A DNA stretch of 16,290 nucleotides from Kangiellaceae bacterium (GTDB taxonomy: Bacteria > Pseudomonadota > Gammaproteobacteria > Enterobacterales > Kangiellaceae), in contig JASBTO010000110.1 in NCBI GenBank assembly GCA_030148365.1, positions 1-16,290 of the forward strand, read 5' to 3'. The position numbers were made by a program, and so were the translations under genes. Under the pieces are notes generated by a model. It had not been told where the DNA came from and ran no database searches. It saw nothing but the letters and a program-made list of their open reading frames with translations. Below are positions 7,649 to 15,200 of this stretch, piece after piece (the first letter of the stretch is position 1; each line of letters starts with the position of its first letter).

Positions 7649-8692
7649 ATGTTTAAAAAATTACGTGGTGTTTTTTCTACCGACCTGTCGATCGATCTGG
7701 GTACGGCCAATACGTTGATCTACGTCCGCGATCAGGGCATTGTGCTGAACGAACCCTCCGTCGTCGCGATCCGTCAGGACCGCCCCGGTGGTGCCAAATC
7801 CATCGCCGCAGTCGGGGTCGAGGCCAAGCGCATGCTGGGTCGGACACCGGGTAATATTGTTGCCATCCGTCCGCTCAAGGATGGCGTCATAGCGGATTTC
7901 GAAATTACTGAAAAAATGCTCCAGCACTTTATCCGTAAAGTGCATGACAATACTTTCTTCCGGCCCAGCCCCCGGGTACTGATTTGCGTACCCTGTGGTT
8001 CGACCCAGGTCGAACGCCGGGCGATCCGGGAATCCGCCATGGGCGCCGGCGCCCGGGAAGTCAATCTGATTGAAGAGCCGGTCGCGGCCGCGGTAGGCGC
8101 CGGCATGCCGGTTGCGGAAGCCCGCGGCTCCATGGTTGTCGATATCGGTGGCGGAACCACTGAAATTGCCCTTATTTCCCTCAACGGTGTGGTCTATTCC
8201 GATTCGGTCAGAATTGGTGGTGACCGCTTTGACGAGGCCATCATCGACTACATCCGTCGCAACTACGGTACGGTGATTGGCGAGGCCACTGCCGAGCGGG
8301 TCAAGCACGAAATCGGCACTGCCTATCCTGGCAATGAACTTATGGAACTGGACGTGCGGGGCCGTAATCTTGCCGAGGGTGTGCCGCGCAGCTTTACCAT
8401 CAACAGTAACGAGATTCTCGAAGCCCTGCAGGATCCCCTCGCGGGCATCGTGCGTGCCGTCAAGGGCGTGCTGGAACAATCCCCGCCGGAACTGGCCGCG
8501 GATATTTCCGAGCGAGGCCTGGTGCTGACCGGTGGTGGCGCCCTGATTCGGGAACTCGACCGGTTGCTGATGGAAGAAACCGGCCTGCCGGTTATTGTCG
8601 CCGAAGATCCGCTGACCTGCGTCGCCCGTGGCGGCGGCAAGGTTCTGGAGACCCTCGACCAGCATGGCGGCGATCTGTTCTCATACGAGTAA
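7649..8692 (+). CDS. mreB: Rod shape-determining protein MreB (bacterial actin)
   Basis: MreB forms ATP-dependent membrane-bound filaments that direct lateral peptidoglycan synthesis by the elongasome. The 347-residue length is exact for the family. The N-terminus MFKKLRGVF is the amphipathic membrane-binding helix of Gram-negative MreBs. Actin-fold nucleotide motifs follow: phosphate-1 DLGTAN (16-21), LIEEPVAAA with Glu142, phosphate-2 DIGGGTTEIA (165-174), and the adenosine motif LTGGGALI (about 293-300). The ATG at 7649 is preceded by AGGAA about 12 nt upstream. It is the first gene of mreBCD-maf-rng-yhdP and is followed by a structured 61-nt spacer before mreC. No unusual residues are seen. 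Confidence 0.98.
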   Translation: MFKKLRGVFSTDLSIDLGTANTLIYVRDQGIVLNEPSVVAIRQDRPGGAKSIAAVGVEAKRMLGRTPGNIVAIRPLKDGVIADFEITEKMLQHFIRKVHDNTFFRPSPRVLICVPCGSTQVERRAIRESAMGAGAREVNLIEEPVAAAVGAGMPVAEARGSMVVDIGGGTTEIALISLNGVVYSDSVRIGGDRFDEAIIDYIRRNYGTVIGEATAERVKHEIGTAYPGNELMELDVRGRNLAEGVPRSFTINSNEILEALQDPLAGIVRAVKGVLEQSPPELAADISERGLVLTGGGALIRELDRLLMEETGLPVIVAEDPLTCVARGGGKVLETLDQHGGDLFSYE

Positions 8693-8708
8693 GACTTTTC
8701 CGGACGGC

Positions 8709-8744
8709 AGGGCCTGACAACAGGCCCTTGACCGGACCGGCCTG
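8709..8744 (+). promoter_or_regulatory. Alternative-hairpin RNA element between mreB and mreC
   Basis: Segment 1 AGGGCCTG (8709-8716) pairs perfectly over 8 bp with segment 2 CAGGCCCT (8721-8728) around an ACAA loop. Segment 3 GGCCTG (8739-8744) repeats six bases of segment 1 exactly, so it can also pair with CAGGCC (8721-8726) around a 12-nt loop. The two hairpins are mutually exclusive. The second ends on the first G of the mreC ribosome binding site (8744-8748). No U-tract follows either hairpin (TTGACC comes after the first), so this is not a standard terminator. Pairing is seen directly; any regulatory role is inferred. Confidence 0.5.
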
Positions 8745-8756
8745 GGGGTAGCTATC
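8744..8756 (+). promoter_or_regulatory. Shine-Dalgarno and putative AUC start codon of mreC
   Basis: GGGGG at 8744-8748 lies 5 nt upstream of ATC at 8754-8756. The ATC occupies the place of the initiator Met: the downstream translation KTIFSQGPS aligns with the E. coli MreC N-terminus MKPIFSRGPS without gaps. Between the in-frame stop at 8715-8717 and the GTG at 8811 there is no ATG, GTG or TTG in frame. Confidence 0.55.
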
Positions 8757-9632
8757 AAGACCATATTCAGTCAGGGGCCATCCTATGTCGCCAGGCTATT
8801 ACTGGCCCTGGTGCTCGCGACTGCCCTGATGGTCATTGATCATCGTTTCCATTATCTGCACATTGTCCGGAACGCATTCTCAACGGTCCTGACCCCTCTT
8901 TATTATCTTGCCAACCTGCCCGACGACATGCTCGGCTGGGCGGATACCAACATCATCAGTCGCAGTGATCTGCAGCGGGAAAATCAGCGCCTCAAGGACG
9001 AACAGCTGATCCTGAAAGCGCAGATCCAGCGGCTCGTGGCTCTGGAATCGGAGAATGCCCGCTTGCGGGCCCTGATGGGCGCCGCCCGGGACCAGGAAGG
9101 CAAACGCCTGGTCGCGGAAGTGCTGTCCGTGGGCATTGCGCCCTACACCCGGGAAATCCTCATCAACAAGGGCGAACTGGACGGCGTCTATGCCGGTCAG
9201 GCGGTGGTTGATGCCGACGGCGTCATGGGGCAGGTCCGGGAAACGTCGAGCCTGTCCAGCCGCGTCCTGCTGATTACCGACGTCAATCACGGCATGCCGG
9301 TGCGAGTGAACCGTAACGGTTTGCGGGCTATCGCCCAGGGGTCCGGTGACAGTGACGAACTGCGGCTTGCCTATATCCCCAACACCGCGGATATCCGGGC
9401 CGGGGATTTGCTGGTCAGCTCCGGCCTGGGACAGAAATTCCCCGATGGTTTTCCGGTCGCCGTGGTCAGCGAAGTGCGCCGCGATCCCGGTCAGCCCTAT
9501 GCGTTTATTTCGGCGTTACCCTCGGCGCGGCTTGCCACCGCCGATCATGTCCTGCTGATTTGGCCGGACCCGGACACCCAGCCGTTCGCGGAGCCGGCGA
9601 GCCCCAATGGACTGGAGCAGGTGCAACCATGA
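8754..9632 (+). CDS. mreC: Rod shape-determining protein MreC
   Basis: MreC is the bitopic inner-membrane protein that links MreB to the periplasmic elongasome (PBP2, RodA). From the proposed start it has 292 residues: a short cytoplasmic end, one membrane segment (about 9-30, RLLLALVLATALMVID), a coiled coil (about 70-108, LQRENQRLKDEQ to ENARLRALMG), and the periplasmic beta domains with RVLLITDVNHGMPVRVNR and DLLVSSGLGQKFPDGFPVA, typical of the family. The start is odd. The first ordinary start codon, GTG 8811, lies inside the membrane segment and would remove the conserved IFSQGPS and half the anchor. Homology and a G-rich ribosome binding site point to ATC at 8754. A sequencing error in an ATG is the main alternative. 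The 3' end overlaps mreD by 4 nt (ATGA). Confidence 0.95.
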   Translation: MKTIFSQGPSYVARLLLALVLATALMVIDHRFHYLHIVRNAFSTVLTPLYYLANLPDDMLGWADTNIISRSDLQRENQRLKDEQLILKAQIQRLVALESENARLRALMGAARDQEGKRLVAEVLSVGIAPYTREILINKGELDGVYAGQAVVDADGVMGQVRETSSLSSRVLLITDVNHGMPVRVNRNGLRAIAQGSGDSDELRLAYIPNTADIRAGDLLVSSGLGQKFPDGFPVAVVSEVRRDPGQPYAFISALPSARLATADHVLLIWPDPDTQPFAEPASPNGLEQVQP

Positions 9633-10117
9633 GACGCAAGGAGAAACATGGCGGCTGGGTTATCTACCTGACTCTGCTGATGACCTTGCTGATAGGCCTG
9701 TTGCCGATCCCCGAAAAATGGCAGATGTTGCGCCCGGAACTGGCGGTACTCGCGTTTATCTATTGGACCATGGCGACCCCGGACCGGGTCGGCATCGGTA
9801 CCGGGTTTGTGCTGGGCCTGTGTCTGGATGTGGTCACCGGCACCTTGCTCGGTTTGCATGCCATCGGTTTTTCCGTTCTGGCCTTTGTGGTTGCGGTCAG
9901 CCATCAGCGCTTGCGCGCCGTGACCCGCTTGCAACAGACCGGCGTCATTTTCCTGCTGGTCATTCTTTATTTGCTGCTGACTCTGTGGCTGCTCAACATC
10001 ACCGGTCAGCAGGTGACCGGCTGGCGCTACTGGTTGCCGGCAGCGACCAGCGCCGTGCTCTGGCCCCTGGCCTTTATTGTGTTGCGGAATCTGCGCCGAT
10101 ATTTCCGGGTGGCCTAG
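9629..10117 (+). CDS. mreD: Rod shape-determining protein MreD
   Basis: MreD is a small polytopic inner-membrane partner of MreC in the elongasome. The 162-residue protein consists almost wholly of hydrophobic segments (five or six) and carries the family signatures: RPELAVLAFIYW (35-46, the Arg-Pro in the second helix) and GLCLDVVTGTLLGLHA (63-78). The start is the ATG at 9629, whose A-T-G-A overlaps the mreC stop, indicating translational coupling. The frame stays open upstream to 9560, but that part is inside mreC and is not MreD-like. The N-terminus MRRKEKHGG is positively charged and probably cytoplasmic. maf follows 4 nt after the stop. Confidence 0.95.
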   Translation: MRRKEKHGGWVIYLTLLMTLLIGLLPIPEKWQMLRPELAVLAFIYWTMATPDRVGIGTGFVLGLCLDVVTGTLLGLHAIGFSVLAFVVAVSHQRLRAVTRLQQTGVIFLLVILYLLLTLWLLNITGQQVTGWRYWLPAATSAVLWPLAFIVLRNLRRYFRVA

Positions 10118-10121
10118 TCCG

Positions 10122-10763
10122 GTGACCCGGACCCGACCGCCCGTCATCTGTCTGGCCTCCGCGTCTCCCCGCCGGGCCGAGCTGCTGCAGCAACTCGACA
10201 TACCTTTCCAGCAGATTTCCGTCGCCGTCGAGGAAGTCCGCCAGCAGCCGGAAACTCCGGAGCAGTACGCACGCAGGGTCGCGGCCGACAAGGCCCGGGC
10301 GGGATGGGCCTGCCCGGAGCGGCAACCCCATCTGCCGGTGCTCGGCGCCGATACCGATGTGGTCGTTGACGACCGTATTCTCGGCAAGCCGGCCGACGAT
10401 AGCGCTGCCCGGGAAATGCTCAGTCTGCTGTCGGGACGCTGTCATCAGGTGATCTCTGCCGTCGCCCTGTGTGTCGATGGCCAGACCCGGGTCCGGGTGA
10501 GCCGCTCCGAAGTTGCTTTCAGAAGGATCCGCCCGGAAGAAGTGGACTGGTATATCGGCACCGGGGAGCCCCGGGGCAAGGCCGGAGCCTATGGTATTCA
10601 GGGTAAGGGCGCGGCTTTTGTCCGGCACATCATCGGCAGCTACACAGGAATTGTCGGCCTGCCGTTGTTTGAAACGCTGGAATTGCTCCGTGACCATCAG
10701 GTAGAGTTTCCGGTAACCGGAAAAATCATTACCGACGGAGCCCCATGCGCGAAGAAATCCTGA
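10122..10763 (+). CDS. maf: Maf-family nucleoside triphosphate pyrophosphatase (YhdE type, dTTP/UTP)
   Basis: Maf proteins hydrolyse nucleoside triphosphates, including modified ones, to monophosphate and pyrophosphate. The YhdE subgroup prefers dTTP and UTP and has been linked to septum control. The 213-residue protein starts with ICLASASPRRAELL (residues 9-22; the SxSPRR signature), has the metal/base-binding LGADTDVVVDDRILGKP (74-90; Asp77, Lys89), and KAGAYGIQGKGA, which is typical of the YhdE subgroup. The chosen start is GTG at 10122, 4 nt after the mreD stop, because the conserved region begins within ten residues; upstream in-frame codons lie inside mreD. The 3' end overlaps the rng start by 19 nt. 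The order mreD-maf-rng is widespread in gammaproteobacteria. Confidence 0.93.
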   Translation: MTRTRPPVICLASASPRRAELLQQLDIPFQQISVAVEEVRQQPETPEQYARRVAADKARAGWACPERQPHLPVLGADTDVVVDDRILGKPADDSAAREMLSLLSGRCHQVISAVALCVDGQTRVRVSRSEVAFRRIRPEEVDWYIGTGEPRGKAGAYGIQGKGAAFVRHIIGSYTGIVGLPLFETLELLRDHQVEFPVTGKIITDGAPCAKKS

Positions 10764-12211
10764 TCAACGTCACCCCCCAGGAGACCCGGGTGGCCGTGGT
10801 CGAAAACGGCGTCCTTCAGGAAGTGCATATCGAGCGGGGGGTCAGTCGGGGGCTGGTCGGCAATATCTACAAGGGCGTGGTCAAGCGGGTCATGCCCGGC
10901 ATGCAGGCCGCCTTTATCGATCTGGGCCTGGAAAAAGCCGCCTTTCTCCACGTCGCCGAAATCCTGCCGCCGCGTAACAATGGCGAGATCGACAAGGATG
11001 CGCCGGTACCGGAGATCACCGAATTGCTGCGTGAGGGCCAGTCTCTCGTCGTACAGGTCATCAAGGATCAGATTGGCAGCAAGGGCGCACGCCTGACCAC
11101 CCACCTGACCATTCCTTCCCGTTACCTGGTGTTGATGCCGACCAATCAGCACATCGGGGTTTCCCAACGGATTGCCAGCGAGGAAGAGCGTAACCGGCTT
11201 CGGGAAATCGTCGACACCGATACCGATGGAGCCTCCAGGGGGTTTATCATCCGCACGGCGGCCGAAGGCGCTGAAGAATCCGCCCTGCACCGGGACGCCG
11301 AGTTTCTGAAAAAACTCTGGGCCGGGATCCAGGCAGACATGGAGCAGGTCACGGCTCCGGGCGTCATCCATGAAGACCTGTCTCTGGTGTTGCGTACCCT
11401 GCGTGATGTCATCGAGGCAGATGTGGAAAAAATCCGGGTGGACAGCCGGACGACCTGTCATCAGATATTGTCATTTTGCGACAAATTTTTACCGACCATG
11501 CGCGAGCGGGTTGAAGCCTATCAGGGCGAGCGGCCGATTTTCGATCTTTACAATATCGAAGAGGAAATCGAGCGGGCTCTGGAGCGCAAAGTGGCGTTGA
11601 AATCCGGCGGCTATCTGATCATGGACCAGACCGAAGCCATGACCACGATTGACGTCAATACGGGTGCTTTTGTCGGCCACAAGACCCTGGAAGAAACCAT
11701 TTTCAAGACCAATCTTGAAGCGGCGTCAGCCGTCGCGCGGCAATTGCGACTGCGGAATCTCGGCGGCATCATCATCGTCGATTTTATCGACATGCTGGAA
11801 GACGAGCACAAGCGTCAGGTTCTGCGCACCCTCGAAAAATCGTTGGCCCAGGATCACGTGAAAACCCAGATCTCGGAAGTCTCGGCGCTCGGACTTGTGG
11901 AGATGACCCGCAAGCGGCAACGGGAAAGTCTGGAGCACCTGTTGTGTGAGCCCTGTGGTATCTGTAACGGGCGTGGATTTATCAAGACGCCGGTAACCGT
12001 CTGCTATGAAATTTTCCGGGAGATCAACCGTGCCGCCCGGGCCTATGAAGCGCAAAAGTTTCTGGTGCTGGCATCCCAGGACGTGGTCGACTGTCTGCTC
12101 GACGAAGAGGCCAGCAATCTCGCCGAACTGGAAGCCTTTGTCGAACGACCGGTTCGCCTGCAAGCGGAGTCCCTGTACAGTCAGGACCAATTTGATGTGG
12201 TTTTGATGTAG
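10745..12211 (+). CDS. rng: Ribonuclease G
   Basis: RNase G is the endonuclease that matures the 16S rRNA 5' end and cleaves some mRNAs at AU-rich single-stranded sites. The 488-residue length is the RNase G size, lacking the long C-terminal scaffold of RNase E. An S1 RNA-binding domain lies at about 35-125 (GNIYKGVVKRVMPGMQAAFIDLG in two parts). The DNase I-like catalytic core carries the magnesium ligands Asp303 (TTIDVNTGAF) and Asp346 (IIIVDFIDML). The zinc-link region shows Cys401, Cys404 and Cys407 (CEPCGICNGRG). The ATG at 10745 has CGGAG upstream and lies inside the end of maf. The stop directly abuts the yhdP ATG with no spacer. Known E. coli RNase G also affects cell-shape gene context by location only; no functional link is visible here. 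Confidence 0.97.
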   Translation: MREEILINVTPQETRVAVVENGVLQEVHIERGVSRGLVGNIYKGVVKRVMPGMQAAFIDLGLEKAAFLHVAEILPPRNNGEIDKDAPVPEITELLREGQSLVVQVIKDQIGSKGARLTTHLTIPSRYLVLMPTNQHIGVSQRIASEEERNRLREIVDTDTDGASRGFIIRTAAEGAEESALHRDAEFLKKLWAGIQADMEQVTAPGVIHEDLSLVLRTLRDVIEADVEKIRVDSRTTCHQILSFCDKFLPTMRERVEAYQGERPIFDLYNIEEEIERALERKVALKSGGYLIMDQTEAMTTIDVNTGAFVGHKTLEETIFKTNLEAASAVARQLRLRNLGGIIIVDFIDMLEDEHKRQVLRTLEKSLAQDHVKTQISEVSALGLVEMTRKRQRESLEHLLCEPCGICNGRGFIKTPVTVCYEIFREINRAARAYEAQKFLVLASQDVVDCLLDEEASNLAELEAFVERPVRLQAESLYSQDQFDVVLM

Positions 12212-15200
12212 ATGACCGTCAGTAAATCCCCATGGCATTTCCGGCTGCTCAGCCGCATTTATCTGATTCTGTCGATCTTTATCATCGCTTTTGCCCTGCT
12301 CGTATCGGTGGCCCGGCTGTTGCTGCCGGCGTGGCTCGACGATGAAGTGTGGGTCGCCGACTGGTTGTCCGAAAAAAGTGGCCGTGAAATTGCCATCGCC
12401 GGGATCCGTGCAGAATGGCATGGGCTGGGTCCGAGTGTTTTTGTCGAACAGGTGGAAGTCCGGGATGCCGTCAGCCAGCGGATGCTGGTGACACTGGAGC
12501 ATGGCGAATTCTCGGTCGACTTCTGGCGCAGCCTGCTGACCTGGTCCCTACGCACCGAACAGGTCACCAGCCGCGGCCTGACGGTGTCCGTAGAGCCGGA
12601 TACCGGCTCTGTCCCGCACTTGCGCGGCGATACCCTGACCCGGAGCCAGATGGAATGGCAATTCCGCCGCGCCCTGGAACTGTTGCTGAATCAGTCAGAC
12701 ATTACCCTGACCGACTCCCGGATTGATTATTACCGGACCGGCGCTGCGCCTCTGGCTATCCGGATCCCGGAAATCAACGTGCGCAACCGTCGTCAGGAGC
12801 ACCAGATCCTGGCCCGCTTTACTGCCGGGCAGGGCAGTGGCCGGCTGGTTATCGAGAGTGAGGGGCATCCGCTGTCTGACAACAGCCGCGTGCAGGCTTT
12901 TCTGGAAGGCGTGCAGGTGCCCTTGGCACTGCTGTCAGAACCCTTCGGAACCAGCGAAGTCACTGCCGGCCAGGCGGATCTGCAACTTTGGCTGACCCGG
13001 AACAACGGACAGTTCTCCGAGGGTTTCCTGGATCTTGTGATTAGCGACCTGAAGTTTGCCGCCGAGCCCGGGGCCATACCTGAAGCTGCCCACTTCCGGG
13101 CGCAACTTCGACCCCAGGGTGATGGCTGGCATCTGGTCAGCGAACGCATTGCCCTGGGCGGATCGGACCCGGAACAGGAGGGCCCGGCGCTGTCGCTGCG
13201 CTTTCAGCCCACCGCGACCGGCAGCCAATGGCATCTGGCGGTGCGGGAACTGCCGGCGGCCGGAATATCGGGCGTGCTGGGCCACTCCGGATTGCTGCCG
13301 GAGGCGGCGTCAGGCTACCTGGTGGCCGCGGCGCCGGAAGGTTCGCTGGAGTTGCTGGATCTCCAATGGCAGCTCGAGCGGGGCGCGGTCGGACAGATCC
13401 GCGGCGATGCCCGGGTTCGTGACCTGTCGGTACGACAGGTCCGGAAAATTCCCGGTTTCGGGCCCTTGCAGGGGGACGCGGAGTTCCGGGGAGAGGATGG
13501 CAATTTCAGCTTGTCAGGCGAGTCTGCAGTACTGGATTTCGGCGACCTGTTTCCCGCACCGCTTGCTGTGGACCGGCTCGAGATGACCGGCGCCTGGCAA
13601 CGGCAAGCCGGCAGTTTCCGGCTGCAGGCTCCCCATATCATCGCGACGACTGCGGACGCCGAGTTGGCGGCTGCCGCTGATTACTTTTACGATGCTGAGG
13701 CGGTTTCCGCCGGCGCTGTCGATGCCGTCTCTTCGAAGGGAGAACTCGGCATCTACGGCGAGGTAACGAACGCCCGGGCGGCCAACGCCGGCAAGTATCT
13801 GCCCGTCCGGATCATGTCCGACAAGCTGGTGTCCCTGCTGACCGATGGCCTTGACGGCGGACGCCTGACCTTTGCACAAATTGCCATGCGCGGTCCCCTC
13901 GGCGCTTTTCCTTTTGATAATGCGGAAGGCCAGTTTGCCACTTACGGCCGGCTGGAGCAGGGCCGGTTCCGGTTTGATCCCGAATGGCCGACGTTGACCG
14001 GACTCGATGCCGACCTCTGGTTTATCGGCGACAGCATGGCAATCGATGTTGATCGGGCGCGCCTGCTGGGTATGCCCCTGTCCCGCGCCAGCGCCCGTAT
14101 TCCGGCCATGAGTGCCAAGCCGGCCACCCTGAGCATTGCCGGCCACGCCGAAGGCAGTGGCGACAAACTGCCCGCCCTTTTGAACGCATCCCCCTTGCAG
14201 GAATGGCTCGGTGCGGCCTTTGAGCCGCTGACGCTCGAAGGTCCCCTGCCGACGGATCTGCAACTCGAGCTTACCCTGAACCCGTTCGCCGCGAAGGTCA
14301 GGGGCAAGGTCAGGCTGGCGGACAATGCGCTTGCCATCAAACCGGTCAACCTGCGACTCGAACAGTTGCAGGGCGAGGTCGAGTTCAGCGAAGCCGGTGC
14401 CCGGGCAGAGCAACTTACCGGCCGGTTACTGGGTGGCGCCTTTGCCGGCACTTTTCGGCAGGGCGGGTTTGCCGATCGGCCAGAGCAGGCGCTGATTGAT
14501 TTTTCCGGCACTGCCGAGGCCGGCAAGTTGGGCACATGGCTGATGCCGGCACCGGGAGAGATGTTGGCCGGTACGCTGGACTATCAGGGCCACCTGACCT
14601 TTGAGGGCTCTGGTGATGATTCTGAAATGGCACTGATCGTCCAGTCCGGCGCCCGTGACCTGGCGGTCCGGGGACCGGCGCCCCTGGCCAAGGAGGCCGG
14701 TCAAAGACGGCCCTTTCAGCTGTCTTTTGCAGAAAAATCCGGGCGCGCCGATCTGCGCATCAACTGGGGCGCCGCGCTCAAGGCTGCCGCGCAACTGAAG
14801 GTCGACCAGCAGCCGTGGCAGATTATCAACGGTCAGGCGCTGGTCGGTGAGGTGTTACCGCCGGAAACCCCGGAGGCAGGGCTGGTTGTTGCGGCCTACC
14901 TGCCCCGGGCCGACATGGGCGAGTGGCTGGATCTGGTCAAGGCGGTGCGTCCGGATGACAGTCCGGGAGCGCGCCCTCAACCCGGTCGCCCGTCGTCAGC
15001 TTCCGACTGGCCGGTATGGCTGGAGTCCGTCGATGTCGAGATTGGACAACTGGATGCCTGGGGATTTCTGGTACCCCATCTCGAGCTTGCTGCCCGGCGA
15101 CCGATCACGGATGACCCGTGGAGTATCGAATTGGACTCTCCCGATATCGTCGGTGCCCTGCAATGGTTGCCCGGTGGCGAAAAGAACTGGCAGTTTGATC

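Noticed and set aside
8811..8813. GTG as the mreC start
   Set aside because: It lies within the membrane segment, would remove the conserved IFSQGPS region and lacks a suitable ribosome binding site; the ATC at 8754 fits homologues better.
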